Shown: in pieces, positions 1 through 10,464 of the stretch
Layout of the letters: each line of letters opens with the position of its first letter
Numbering within the stretch: the stretch's first letter is position 1
Assembly: GCF_011320075.1 (NCBI RefSeq)
Contig: NZ_JAANPA010000003.1
Span: forward strand, 1-64,000
Direction: 5' to 3'
Length of the DNA stretch: 64,000 bases
Source: Sphingosinicella sp. YJ22
GTDB lineage: Bacteria > Pseudomonadota > Alphaproteobacteria > Sphingomonadales > Sphingomonadaceae
The notes under the pieces: model-generated
The model's database searches: none
Told to the model about the DNA's origin: nothing
Seen by the model: only the letters and a program-made list of their open reading frames with translations
Translations under genes and position numbers: made by a program

Positions 1-866
1 ACCGGCACGCCGGCGGCAGCGAGCGCCGCGCGGTCGGGCTGGCCGAAGCCGCCGCGCCAGGCGATGGCGGGCTCGGCGCCGGCATAGCGCGAGCTGAACG
101 CCGCGGGACGGCCCCAGCCGCCCTGCCAGCGGTAGAAGATGTGCGCGCCAATCTGGGTGATCTTGGCGAGCGTCGGGGCCCAGTAGGGGAAGACGTAATT
201 GGCGTGATAATGGGTGGCGAGGCCGACCGGGCGGTGGACATAGCCGCCCAGCGCAGCCTCCGCGACCGCGCGCACCCGGTTCCAGATCGCCGGGATCGGG
301 GTACGGCGAAGCGAGCCGTCGCAGGTGAAGCTGAACTGGCAGCCGGTGACGCGCTGGTGCCCTTGGAAGACCACGCCGCACACGGTGCTCGGATAGGCCG
401 GGTGGCGGACTCGGTTGAGAACCACCTGGGCGACCGCGCGCTGGCCGTCGACCGGCTCGAGCGCCGCTTCGTAATAGATGGCGGCGGCGAGGCAGTCGAT
501 CGAGCGCATCCGAGCGACTTCGTCATTGCTCAGTCGGAAGGCGGCCGCGGCCGGGTTCGGCCCCGTCGCGACGGGCACTTCGGCATTGGCCTTCTGCGCG
601 TCCTCGGCCGACATCGGCGCGAGCGCGTTGGGATCGCTTTCCGGCGCGACCGGCGGCACCACGCCGGCGAGAACGGCGCGGGCCGCGGCGGTCGGCACCG
701 ACGGGTCGTTGCTTCCGGCGGTCAGCGAAAAGGCCGCGATCGCATAGAGGCCCAAAGCGAGCAGCAGAACGAAGCCGGCGATCAGCGCGCGCAACCGCAC
801 TGAGCCGAGCCGCAGGAAGCTCGGCACGGCCGGGATGACGGGTCGAGGCAGAGTGAGCGCACGCAT
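1..866 (-). CDS. SleB-type cell wall hydrolase, C-terminus cut by window edge
   Basis: The reading frame is open at the left edge, so the C-terminus is missing. After a short cytoplasmic N-terminus there is one hydrophobic segment (about residues 28-46), then a low-complexity Ala/Pro stretch. A catalytic domain follows, starting around [11 protein letters not shown] and continuing through [30 protein letters not shown] and [15 protein letters not shown]. These are the hallmark motifs of the Hydrolase_2 (SleB/CwlJ) family, which cleaves peptidoglycan as a lytic transglycosylase or amidase; the conserved Glu in IYYEA is the expected catalytic residue. The protein is probably anchored in the inner membrane with its domain in the periplasm. 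ATG codons lie at 866 and 884. I chose 866 because AAGGG lies about 10 bases upstream, while GGAG sits only one base from 884. It is divergent from acsA. Confidence 0.85.
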   Translation of the reverse strand, partial: MRALTLPRPVIPAVPSFLRLGSVRLRALIAGFVLLLALGLYAIAAFSLTAGSNDPSVPTAAARAVLAGVVPPVAPESDPNALAPMSAEDAQKANAEVPVATGPNPAAAAFRLSNDEVARMRSIDCLAAAIYYEAALEPVDGQRAVAQVVLNRVRHPAYPSTVCGVVFQGHQRVTGCQFSFTCDGSLRRTPIPAIWNRVRAVAEAALGGYVHRPVGLATHYHANYVFPYWAPTLAKITQIGAHIFYRWQGGWGRPAAFSSRYAGAEPAIAWRGGFGQPDRAALAAAGVP

Positions 867-995
867 GAGATGGGGGCCCTTCATACTCCATCGAGTGTAT
901 TAGTACAACCCTACACCTCCGCCGCGGCCGGCGATCCGTCTGGCCTAGGGCGCGTCAGAGCGCTAATCGCCTCCGCAAAGAGTGGAGACGGCCGC

Positions 996-2920
<1,925 letters not shown>

Positions 2921-2924
<4 letters not shown>

Positions 2925-3121
2925 TCGTCGCGCTCGTGGGGCGTCTGCATCGGCAGGCTCCAGCGGATCTGCTCGCGCAGGCGCGCCTCGGTCTCGACGT
3001 CGCCGACCTGGTGGGCATGAGCCCGGCGGCGAAGCAGGCGGCTCAGCACCGCCGCACGAGAATGCGGCGCCGCGCGGGCTTTCGCCATTGCCTGGGCAAG
3101 ATCGACGGGACGCTTGGCCAT
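2921..3121 (-). CDS. Small basic protein of unknown function (66 aa)
   Basis: This short frame encodes a 66-residue, arginine-rich, probably all-helical protein beginning [17 protein letters not shown] and ending with [15 protein letters not shown]. It has no signal peptide or membrane segment. It starts 60 bp from the divergent glk gene and is convergent with acsA, with stop codons overlapping by four bases. Gene-sized spacing and codon positions rich in G/C at the third base support expression, but I do not recognise a family. The helical, charged composition would fit a small nucleic-acid-binding or partner protein; that is a guess only. Confidence 0.5.
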
Positions 3122-3181
3122 GGACCCCGATAGGCGAAAGACGATTAAAGACAGGTTAGGCTTGTTGGGACAAACCCTCAG

Positions 3182-4141
3182 ATGAAGATCGTGGCGGGCG
3201 ACATCGGCGGCACTCATGCCCGCTTCGCGATTGCGGAGGTGGCGCCCGGCGCGCCGGTTCGGCTGGGGCCGATGCGCAAGTACCGCACCCGCGAGCATGC
3301 CGACTTCGGCTCGGCCTGGGCGGCGTTCCGAAGCGACAATGGCGGCGCGCTGCCCGCCGCCGCGTCGCTCGCCGTCGCCATCGCGATCGAGGGCGACGTG
3401 CTGCGCTTCCCGAACAATGACTGGGCGCTCGACCGGCGGACGCTCGCCGGCGAGCTGGGGCTCGATCAGCTGCTTCTGCTCAACGACTTCGGCGCGGTGG
3501 CGCATGCGGTGTCGGCGTTGGGAGCCGATGCGCTGGAGCCACTCGGCGGCCCGGAGGCGCCGGCGGCCGGCAATGGCATCACGAGCGTGATCGGCCCCGG
3601 CACCGGCCTCGGCGTCGCCCTGTTCGCCGAGCGCGAGGGCCGAGTCGAAGTGATCGAGACCGAGGCGGCGCACATGGCCTTCGCGCCGCAAAGCCTGGAG
3701 GAAGAGGCGGTCGAGCGCGTGGTTCGGGCGCGCTATGGCCGCTGCTCGATCGAGCGGGTCGTGTCAGGGCCCGGCCTGGTCGAGATCTATGCGATGCTGG
3801 GCGGGGGCGAATGGGACGTGCTCGACGCCGGCACGCTGTGGAGCGCAGCGATCGACGGCGACGATCCGGTCGCGGCGCGGGCGCTGGACCTGCTGGTCGC
3901 CTGCTTCGGCGCCGCGGCGGGCGACATCTGCCTCGCCCACGGATCGATGCGCGTGGTGGTCACCGGCGGCCTCACCAACCGCATGAAGGCGCGTCTCGCC
4001 ACGCCGCTGTTCCACGATCCGTTCCGAGCGAAGGGACGCTACCGCCCGCGCATGGAGCGCGTGCCGGTCCAGCTCTGCACCTATCCCGAACCCGGCCTGC
4101 TCGGCGCCGCCGTCGCGTTCCAGCGCGGCGGCGGCGCGTGA
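3182..4141 (+). CDS. glk: Glucokinase
   Basis: The 319-residue protein is a ROK-independent bacterial glucokinase (PF02685 type) that phosphorylates glucose to glucose 6-phosphate in the cytoplasm. It has the N-terminal phosphate-binding motif DIGGTHARFA, the sugar-binding LLNDFGAVAHAV with the catalytic Asp, GPGTGLGVALF, and the downstream ETEAAHMAFAP motif with Glu and His that contact the sugar. Length is typical for the family. The ribosome binding site is weak (CCCTCAG before the ATG), but the start lies exactly where the conserved N-terminal strand begins. Glucose 6-phosphate isomerase (pgi) lies 6 kb further on, not in the same operon. Convergent with the short-chain dehydrogenase, separated by four bases. 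Confidence 0.93.
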   Translation: MKIVAGDIGGTHARFAIAEVAPGAPVRLGPMRKYRTREHADFGSAWAAFRSDNGGALPAAASLAVAIAIEGDVLRFPNNDWALDRRTLAGELGLDQLLLLNDFGAVAHAVSALGADALEPLGGPEAPAAGNGITSVIGPGTGLGVALFAEREGRVEVIETEAAHMAFAPQSLEEEAVERVVRARYGRCSIERVVSGPGLVEIYAMLGGGEWDVLDAGTLWSAAIDGDDPVAARALDLLVACFGAAAGDICLAHGSMRVVVTGGLTNRMKARLATPLFHDPFRAKGRYRPRMERVPVQLCTYPEPGLLGAAVAFQRGGGA

Positions 4142-4145
4142 AGGC

Positions 4146-4928
4146 TTAGCGCGGCGCCATCCGGATGCCACCGTCGAGGCGGACATATTCGGCATTGAGA
4201 TAGACCGTCTCGGCCATGAACACGGCGAGCTTGGCATATTCCTCGGCCTGGCCGAGGCGCTTGGGGAACGGCACCTGGGCGCCCAAAGCGTCCTGCACCT
4301 TCTCCGGCATCATCGCGACCATCGGGGTCTTGAACACGCCGGGAAGGATGGTGTTGACCCGGATGCCCTCGCCCATGAGGTCGCGGGCGATCGGCAGCGC
4401 CATTCCGAGCACGCCGGCCTTGGAGGCGGTGTAGGCGGCTTGGCCGATCTGGCCGTCCTGCGCCGCCACCGACGCGGTGTTGATGATGCAGCCCTTCTCG
4501 CCGTCGGCGAGCGGCTCGAGGTCGGCCATTCCGGCCGCGCTCGCGGCGATGCAGCGGAAGGTGCCGATCAGGTTGATCTGGATGGCGAGCTCGAACTGGT
4601 GGATCGGGTAGCGCTTGACCGCGCCGGTCTCCTTGTCGCGGCCGACCGTCTTCATGGCGTTGGCGACGCCGGCGCAGTTGACCAGGATGCGCTCCTGGCC
4701 GTGCGCGGCGCGCGCCTTTGCGAAGCCGGCGTCGACCGCCTCGTCCGAGGTCACGTCGACCTGGCAGAAGATTCCGCCGATCTCCGCGGCGACCTTCTCG
4801 CCCTTGTCGGCATCGCGGTCGAAGATGGCGACCTTGACGCCCTTGGCGGCGAGCGCGCGGGCGGTGGCCTCGCCGAGGCCGGAAGCGCCGCCGGTGACGA
4901 CGGCGGCGATGTCGGAATTGAGCTGCAT
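4146..4928 (-). CDS. Short-chain dehydrogenase, 3-hydroxyacyl-CoA dehydrogenase (HSD10)-like
   Basis: This is a classical 260-residue SDR. The N-terminal cofactor motif is TGGASGLG, followed by an acidic FDRD at the end of strand 2, which predicts NAD rather than NADP use. The NCAGVAN motif and the catalytic Ser/Tyr/Lys set in INTASVAAQDG and AAYTASK are intact, and the end reads LDGGIRMAPR. The sequence pattern resembles the 17-beta-HSD10/3-hydroxy-2-methylbutyryl-CoA dehydrogenase group that acts in fatty acid or branched-chain amino acid breakdown. Exact substrate is inferred. A good ribosome site (GGGAGGA) lies about 8 bases before the ATG. It appears to be a single-gene unit. Confidence 0.87.
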   Translation of the reverse strand: MQLNSDIAAVVTGGASGLGEATARALAAKGVKVAIFDRDADKGEKVAAEIGGIFCQVDVTSDEAVDAGFAKARAAHGQERILVNCAGVANAMKTVGRDKETGAVKRYPIHQFELAIQINLIGTFRCIAASAAGMADLEPLADGEKGCIINTASVAAQDGQIGQAAYTASKAGVLGMALPIARDLMGEGIRVNTILPGVFKTPMVAMMPEKVQDALGAQVPFPKRLGQAEEYAKLAVFMAETVYLNAEYVRLDGGIRMAPR

Positions 4929-4988
4929 GGACGTGTCCTCCCTTTGCGCGCTCCCTAGAGCGCGGGAGGACCGTCCGGCAAGATCGCG

Positions 4989-5357
4989 TCAGTCGAAGCT
5001 GATCCGCACTCCGGCGCCGGCGATGGCGCGGTTCTCGCGCTCGATCAGATTGTCACGGACCCGCTCCATGTTGCTCCGCCGGCGCGGCAGATCGCCGATG
5101 CGGAAGCGGCCGATGCCGAACACCGCATTGTCGTCGACGTCCCAGCTTTCGAGCAAGCCCGATCCGGCCGGCTGGGCAGGCTCTTCGAGCGGGCGCAGGC
5201 GAAGGCTCTCGTCCGTCTGGCCGGTGGGCGCCTGGCGGAGATCGAAGGAGGCGGGCGGTGCGGCCCGGGTGGCGCGGCGGTTCTGTGCGTCGGCCGGGCT
5301 GGCCAAGACAAACAGGCACGGGATCGCCATCGCCGCGGCAAAGCGACGTGCGTTCAT
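4989..5357 (-). CDS. Secreted hypothetical protein
   Basis: The 122-residue product starts with a clear signal peptide (MNARRFAAAMAIPCLFVLASPADA, cleavage after ADA) and is then polar and arginine-rich. The mature part contains a conserved-looking core WDVDDNAVFGIGRFRIGDL and ends with GAGVRISFD, which could be a terminal beta-strand. There are no cysteines in the mature part and no recognisable catalytic motif. GGGGTGACTT precedes the ATG. It is followed by 60 bp of non-coding DNA before the SDR gene and is preceded by the flavoenzyme gene. Periplasmic location is inferred; function is unknown. Confidence 0.65.
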   Translation of the reverse strand: MNARRFAAAMAIPCLFVLASPADAQNRRATRAAPPASFDLRQAPTGQTDESLRLRPLEEPAQPAGSGLLESWDVDDNAVFGIGRFRIGDLPRRRSNMERVRDNLIERENRAIAGAGVRISFD

Positions 5358-5405
5358 AAGTCACCCCTGTCGTAACTTGAACTTGCCAGCTGAAGCGCTT
5401 CAGGC

Positions 5406-7010
5406 TTAGCGGAAGTTCCGCTTGTTACGCCAGAGAAATGAACGCCGATCAGCCAATATGGCACGGGCCGCATTGTGGCCGGGCGCGCCGGTGACTCCGC
5501 CGCCGGGATGGGCGCCCGACCCGCACAGATACAAGCCGTTGAGCGGCATGCGATAATCGGCGTGGCCGAGCATCGGACGTGCCGAGAAAAGCTGGTCGAG
5601 GCTCATCCGGCCGTGGAAGATGTCGCCGCCGATCAGTCCGAAGCGGCGCTCGAGGTCGAGCGGCGACAAAGCGAGACGGCCGACGACGGATGCCGCGAAG
5701 CCCGGGGCGTAGCGGTCGACATGGGCGATGATCGCGTCGGCGACCTTGTCGCGGTGCGCGTCCCAACCGCCTGGCAGGTCGTAACGGAAATGTTGGCAGA
5801 ACAGGCTGGCGACGTGGCGCCCCTCCGGCGCGAGGCTGTTGTCGAGGGTCGAGGGGATCAGCATCTCGACGATCGGCTCGGCCGACCAGCCATGCTGGCG
5901 CGCGTCGATATAGGCGCGGTCCATATATTGGAGCGACGGGGCGACGATGATTCCGGCGGTGAGATGGTCGCCGGGCTCGGGCAGCGAGGTGAAGCGCGGC
6001 AGCTCCGACAAGGCGACGTTCATCCGGAAGGTAGCAGACTCGCTCTTCCAATGCGCCATTCGGGTGGCGGCATCCTCCGGCACAGCGCCGTCGGGCAGCA
6101 GCTGGGTGAACAGCAGCTTCGGGTGGACCCCGGCCGCGACGGCCCGGGCGCGATAGGTCGTGCCGCCCGCGACGACGCCGGCCGCCCTGCCCTTCTCGAC
6201 GATCACTTCGCTGACAGGGGCGCCGGTGACGATCTCGACGCCCCGGGCGCGACACGCCTTGGCCATCGCCTGGGTGATCGCGCCCATGCCGCCGATGGCG
6301 TGGCCCCAGGCGCCGGGGACTCCGGCGGCCTCGCCAAAGACATGGTGGAGCAGGACATAGGCCGAGCCCGGGGTCCACGGGCTGCCGAAATTGCCGACGA
6401 CGCCGTCGAAGCCGAACAAAGCCTGGACGAGCTCCGTGCTGAAATAGCGCTCGAGCACCTCGGCGGCGGGCTTGGTGAAGAAATCGACGAGATGGCGCTG
6501 CTCCTCGAGCGGCAGGCGCCCGACGCCGCGGCCCAGCGAGGCGAGCGCGATGAGATCACCGAGGCCCCCGCCCGCATTCGGCGGCGCGCGCAGAAGCCAC
6601 TGGCGAAGAACGGCGACGACCGAGTCGAGCGCGGCGATATAGGCGTCGTAATTGGCGGCGTCGGCCGGCGAGTGACGCGCGATCTCGCGCTTGGTGAGGC
6701 CGCCGCGGCCGCCGAGCAGATAGTCGCCGCCCAGCGTCGGCAGGAAATTGTCGACCTTGCGCAGGACGACGTGCAGGCCGTGGCGCTCCAGGTCCATGTC
6801 CTCGATCACCTGCGGCTGGAGCAGGCTCACCGTGTAGCTGGCGGTCGAGTTGCGGAAGCCAGGCGCGAACTCCTCGGTCACCGCCGCCCCGCCGACCACG
6901 TCGCGCGCCTCGACCACCGTCACCTTCATCCCGGCGCGGGCGAGATAATAAGCGCAGACGAGGCCGTTATGCCCCGCGCCGATGATGACGACGTCACTCT
7001 GATTATTCAC
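5406..7010 (-). CDS. FAD-dependent oxidoreductase of the phytoene desaturase (CrtI/PYROXD2) type
   Basis: This 534-residue flavoprotein begins with the dinucleotide-binding motif VVIIGAGHNGLVCAYYLARAG and an acidic residue at the end of the second strand (VVEARDVVGG), both typical of CrtI-like amine oxidase/desaturase proteins. Towards the C-terminus it has LYLCGSGAHPGGGVTGAPGH, which is the FAD-contacting signature of this family. No carotenoid genes are nearby, so carotenoid synthesis is not implied; many members are uncharacterised. The likely start is a GTG at 7010, which has GAGGA 8 bases upstream and overlaps the end of the Lrp gene by eight bases, implying translational coupling. An in-frame TTG at 7025 is less likely. 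Confidence 0.82.
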   Translation of the reverse strand: MNNQSDVVIIGAGHNGLVCAYYLARAGMKVTVVEARDVVGGAAVTEEFAPGFRNSTASYTVSLLQPQVIEDMDLERHGLHVVLRKVDNFLPTLGGDYLLGGRGGLTKREIARHSPADAANYDAYIAALDSVVAVLRQWLLRAPPNAGGGLGDLIALASLGRGVGRLPLEEQRHLVDFFTKPAAEVLERYFSTELVQALFGFDGVVGNFGSPWTPGSAYVLLHHVFGEAAGVPGAWGHAIGGMGAITQAMAKACRARGVEIVTGAPVSEVIVEKGRAAGVVAGGTTYRARAVAAGVHPKLLFTQLLPDGAVPEDAATRMAHWKSESATFRMNVALSELPRFTSLPEPGDHLTAGIIVAPSLQYMDRAYIDARQHGWSAEPIVEMLIPSTLDNSLAPEGRHVASLFCQHFRYDLPGGWDAHRDKVADAIIAHVDRYAPGFAASVVGRLALSPLDLERRFGLIGGDIFHGRMSLDQLFSARPMLGHADYRMPLNGLYLCGSGAHPGGGVTGAPGHNAARAILADRRSFLWRNKRNFR

Positions 7011-7485
7011 TCGGGGATTCCTCAAGAGGGTAGGCCAGGGTCGCTTTCACCCGCTTCTTGACGAAGCTCGTCTCGAAACGGCGGACTGCCGGGTGCTCGG
7101 CGAGCATGGCGTCCGCGAAATCGTTGTACGCACCCATGTCGCGGGCGGCGACGAGCAGCAAGATGTCGAACGTGCCGGCGATGTCGAGAAGCAGCTGGAC
7201 GTTGGGGCTGGCGGCGAGGCGGCGGCGGAGGCGGTCGCCTTCCTGCGGCGCGTGACGCTCGAGCTGGATGTGGACGATCGCGGAGAGCGGCTGGCCGGCG
7301 GCGCGGTCCGAGAGGATGGCGACGTCGGCCGCGATGGCGCCGCTTGCGCGCAGGCGGCGCACCCGGCGGGCGATGGCAGAGGGCGAGCGCCCGACTTGCT
7401 CGGCGAGCCGGTCGGCGGTCTGGAGATTGTCGCGCTGGAGCGCCGCGAGCAAGCGGCGGTCGAGCGCGTCGAGTGTTTGCCGCAT
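7003..7485 (-). CDS. Lrp/AsnC family transcriptional regulator
   Basis: The 160-residue protein has an N-terminal helix-turn-helix (DALDRRLLAALQRDN, then TADRLAEQVGRSPSAIARRVRRLRASG) followed by a RAM ligand-binding and oligomerisation domain recognisable by VQLLLDIAGTFDILLLVAA. It is a DNA-binding regulator, normally responding to amino acids or small acids. It lies first in a two-gene unit with the FAD oxidoreductase and is divergent from the S41 peptidase, so it probably controls one or both. The chosen ATG starts at the first helix, with a GGGAGGGAG tract about 15 bases upstream. A longer in-frame N-terminus is open but has no family support. Confidence 0.87.
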   Translation of the reverse strand: MRQTLDALDRRLLAALQRDNLQTADRLAEQVGRSPSAIARRVRRLRASGAIAADVAILSDRAAGQPLSAIVHIQLERHAPQEGDRLRRRLAASPNVQLLLDIAGTFDILLLVAARDMGAYNDFADAMLAEHPAVRRFETSFVKKRVKATLAYPLEESPSE

Positions 7486-7597
7486 GGCGCCGCTTCGCTC
7501 CCTCCCATGCCAGAAACTGGCAAGCTCCCGTCGCTGTTTGCCGCAATCCGGCGCGCCACCCAAGGGATAAAGGCGGCAGCGAATGGGAGCTTTTCCG

Positions 7598-8911
7598 ATG
7601 ATGCGTTCGACCGCCTTGCTTGCCGCCGCCTTCTGTCTCGCCGCGCCGGCCGCAGCGCAGCCTGGCGGCCGGCCCTCGCCTGCGGCCGCGGCCGTCAACG
7701 CCCAGCAGGTGGTGAACGAGGTCCGGCGGGTGATCGCCGAGCGCTACGTGCTTCCTGAGCGGCGTCCGGCCCTGGACGCGGTGCTGGCGGAAGGCTTGTC
7801 ATCCGGCCGCTACGCCACCGACGATCCCAGGCTTCTCGCCGAGCGGATCAACGAGGACCTGACCCGGGTCGGCCGCGACCGCCACCTCAACTTCCGCTAC
7901 GATCCCCAGGCGGTCGGCCTGTTCGCCGGCGGCGGGCGCCAGCCGGACCCGGCCGCCTATGAGCGGCAGGCGCAGCGGCGCAACTATGGCATCCGCGAGC
8001 TTCGCGTGCTCCCCGGCAACGTGCGCTACATGGCCTATGACGGGTTCGACTGGACCGGCGACACCTCCGCCGCCGCGCTGGAGACGGCGATGCGCTTCCT
8101 GTCGGGCGGCGACGCGGTGATCATCGACTTGAGGCGCAACGGCGGCGGAAGCCCAGCGGCGGTGCAATATATCACCAACCATTTCATGGCCGCGGGCCAG
8201 CCGCTGATGACCTTCCACATGAACGGTTCGGAGACTCCCGACCGCACCGCGACGCTGGCCGAGGTGCCGGCGGGCCGCATGATCGGCAAGCCGCTCTACG
8301 TGCTGACCAGCAACATGACGGCATCGGCCGCCGAGGAATTCGCCGGCCATGTCGCCGGCTACCGGCTCGGCCAGCTGGTCGGCGAGACCACCGCCGGCGC
8401 GGGCTTCCGCAACGAGCTGGCGCCGATCGCCGGCAATTTCATCCTCAGCGTGTCGGTGGGCCGCGCCGTGCTCGCCTCGACCGGGCGCGACTGGGAGGCG
8501 GTCGGCCACGCCCCGAACATCGCCACGCCGGTCCCAGCGGCGCTCGACGCGGCGCATGCGGCGGCGCTTCGCCAGCTCGCCGAGACCGCCACCGGCAGCG
8601 ACCGCGACCGCATGCTCGTCCTGGCCGACACGGTGGCGGCGCGGGGCGAGGGCCGCGCGCCGGCCCTGTCGCTCGCGGCCTATGCGGGCGCGTTCGGCGA
8701 GCGTTCGATCATGGTCGACGGCGACCGGCTCTACTACCAGCGCGGCCAGCGGCCCCGCGAGCTGCTCATCCCCTTGGGCGCCAATCGCTTCGCGCTGGAC
8801 AACAACCCGCTGCTCCAGGTCGAGTTCGCCGCGGACGGAAGCCGCGCGACGGCGTTCACGATCACCCCAATCGGTGACGCGCCGCAGGGGACATATCAGC
8901 GGACGCAGTAG
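7598..8911 (+). CDS. Secreted S41 family peptidase
   Basis: The 437-residue product has a signal peptide (MMRSTALLAAAFCLAAPAAAQ) and an S41/tail-specific protease core. The segment NVRYMAYDGF and the strand AVIIDLRRNGGGSPAAVQY precede the nucleophile region LTSNMTASAAEEFAGH, where Ser243 is the expected catalytic serine. No PDZ domain is obvious, as in the IRBP-like group of S41. A final domain of about 90 residues resembles the C-terminal beta domain seen in many serine hydrolases. GGGAG sits eight bases before the ATG at 7598, so I prefer this to the ATG at 7583. Location is probably periplasmic. It is divergent from the Lrp gene with a 112-bp intergenic region. Confidence 0.83.
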   Translation: MMRSTALLAAAFCLAAPAAAQPGGRPSPAAAAVNAQQVVNEVRRVIAERYVLPERRPALDAVLAEGLSSGRYATDDPRLLAERINEDLTRVGRDRHLNFRYDPQAVGLFAGGGRQPDPAAYERQAQRRNYGIRELRVLPGNVRYMAYDGFDWTGDTSAAALETAMRFLSGGDAVIIDLRRNGGGSPAAVQYITNHFMAAGQPLMTFHMNGSETPDRTATLAEVPAGRMIGKPLYVLTSNMTASAAEEFAGHVAGYRLGQLVGETTAGAGFRNELAPIAGNFILSVSVGRAVLASTGRDWEAVGHAPNIATPVPAALDAAHAAALRQLAETATGSDRDRMLVLADTVAARGEGRAPALSLAAYAGAFGERSIMVDGDRLYYQRGQRPRELLIPLGANRFALDNNPLLQVEFAADGSRATAFTITPIGDAPQGTYQRTQ

Positions 8912-8914
8912 TTC

Positions 8915-9037
8915 GCTCCTCCCCTTCAGGGGAGGGGACGGGGGTGGGGAGCGGCGACGGAGGCTCGATGCCTCCGGCGGCGATTCTAGCGGCGAGCTCC
9001 CCCACCCCAGCCCCTCCCCTGCCAGGGGAGGGGCTAG
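8915..9037. repeat. Two inverted palindromic GC-rich elements (BIME-like)
   Basis: The gap between the convergent S41 peptidase and gor genes consists of two copies of one motif in opposite orientation. The left copy (8918-8950) reads TCCCCTTCAGGGGA followed by GGGG-rich DNA and GGGGGTGGGG. The right copy (8998-9037) is its reverse complement with TCCCCTGCCAGGGGA. Between them is another hairpin (CGGAGGC at 8958-8964 with GCCTCCG at 8970-8976). This layout is that of bacterial REP/BIME repeats. It may also end transcription from both sides. Confidence 0.7.
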
Positions 9038-9040
9038 CGT

Positions 9041-10390
9041 CTACCGCATCAGCACCAGCTCTTCGCTCATGGTCGGGTGGAGGGCGATGGTCTCGTCGAA
9101 CTGGCTCTTGGTGAGGCCGGCCTTCACCGCGATCGCGGCGGCCTGGAGGATTTCGGGCGCGTCGGGGCCGATCATGTGGAGGCCGACAACCTGCTCGGTG
9201 CCTTCGTCGACGATCATCTTGTAGAGCGCGCGCTCGTTGCGGCCGGCCAGCACGTTCTTCATCGGCCGGAAGTCGGCGGTGTAGGTCTTGTAGCTGCCGA
9301 GCTGGTCGCGCGCCTGGCTCTCGGTCAGGCCGACGCCGCCGATCGGCGGGTGGCTGAACACCGCGCTCGGGATGTTGTGATAGTCGACGCGGGTCGGCTT
9401 GTTGCCGAACAATGTGTCGGCGAAGGCCTGGCCCTCGCGGATCGCGACAGGGGTCAATTGGACTCGGTCGGTGACGTCGCCGATCGCGTAGATGCTCGGG
9501 ACGCTCGACTGGTTGTCCTCGTCGACCAGGATCGCGCCGTTCTTGCCGAGCTCGACGCCGACTTTCTCCAGGCCGAGACCGACCGTGTTGGGCGTGCGCC
9601 CCACCGCCCATAGAAGCATGTCCGCCTCGATCGGCTCGTGATCCGTCATGTGGATCATCAGGCTGCCGTCCTGCTGCTTGTCGATCCGCTCGAACGGCGC
9701 GTTGAAGACGAAGTTGATGCCCTTCATCACGCTGATCTGCAGGAGGCGGTCGCGGATCTGCTCGTCATAGCCGCGCAGGATCGTGTCACCGCGATTGACC
9801 AGGGTCACCTTGCAGCTGAATTCGTGGAAGATGCCGGCGAACTCGTTGGCGATATAGCCGCCGCCGGCGATCACCGCGCGCTTCGGAATCTCGTCGAGGT
9901 GGAAGACCTCGTTCGAGGTGATGCCGTGCTCGGCGCCCTCGACATCGGGCACCATCGGCCATGAGCCGGTGGCGACGAGAATGGTCGCGGCCTTGATCTT
10001 GGTGCCGTCGGCGAGGGTGACCTCGTTGGCGCCGGTGATGGTCGCGCGCTGGTCGAACACCTCGACGTGATTGTTCTCGAGGATGCCGCCATAGATGCCT
10101 TCGAGCCGGTCGACCTCGGCGAGGACGTTGTCACGAAGGGTCGGCCAGTTGAACTCGCAGTTCGGCACGTCCCAGCCGAAGCGGCGAGCGTCCTGCAAAT
10201 CCTCGGCGAAATGGGCGCCGTAGACGAGCAGCTTCTTGGGCACGCAGCCGCGGATCACGCAGGTGCCTCCCAGGCGATATTCCTCGGCCAGAGCGACCCG
10301 AGCACCATGCGCCGCCGCCACGCGCGAGGCGCGCACCCCGCCGGAGCCACCGCCGATCACGAACAGGTCATAGTCGTAGGTGGCGGGCAT
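9041..10390 (-). CDS. gor: Glutathione-disulfide reductase
   Basis: The 449-residue flavoenzyme reduces glutathione disulfide with NADPH. It shows the FAD motif VIGGGSGGVRASRVAA, the redox-active disulfide GGTCVIRGCVPKK (Cys44 and Cys49), the NADPH-binding motif VIAGGGYIANEFAGIF followed by basic residues, the FAD motif YAIGDVT, and the C-terminal catalytic His438 in HPTMSEE. The CVIRGCVPKK sequence separates it from lipoamide dehydrogenase (CLNxGCIPSK) and mercuric reductase. A good ribosome site (GAGGAG, 8 bases spacing) precedes the ATG. It may be co-transcribed with pgi upstream (75 bp apart, same strand), which would link NADPH-dependent redox defence to sugar phosphate supply. Confidence 0.95.
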   Translation of the reverse strand: MPATYDYDLFVIGGGSGGVRASRVAAAHGARVALAEEYRLGGTCVIRGCVPKKLLVYGAHFAEDLQDARRFGWDVPNCEFNWPTLRDNVLAEVDRLEGIYGGILENNHVEVFDQRATITGANEVTLADGTKIKAATILVATGSWPMVPDVEGAEHGITSNEVFHLDEIPKRAVIAGGGYIANEFAGIFHEFSCKVTLVNRGDTILRGYDEQIRDRLLQISVMKGINFVFNAPFERIDKQQDGSLMIHMTDHEPIEADMLLWAVGRTPNTVGLGLEKVGVELGKNGAILVDEDNQSSVPSIYAIGDVTDRVQLTPVAIREGQAFADTLFGNKPTRVDYHNIPSAVFSHPPIGGVGLTESQARDQLGSYKTYTADFRPMKNVLAGRNERALYKMIVDEGTEQVVGLHMIGPDAPEILQAAAIAVKAGLTKSQFDETIALHPTMSEELVLMR

Positions 10391-10464
10391 CGGGTCGGCT
10401 CCTCGGGTGATCGGTACGCGGGCGATATGGGTCGGACGGGGCGGGGCGGCAATCGGCCCCGGGG

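Noticed and set aside
5406-7010. Carotenoid desaturase crtI
   Set aside because: Family motifs are shared, but crtB, crtE and crtY are absent nearby, so a carotenoid role is not supported.
5475-7061. Plus-strand open frame of 528 codons opposite the flavoenzyme gene
   Set aside because: The minus-strand gene has intact FAD motifs and a ribosome site; the plus-strand translation has no domain and no ribosome site.
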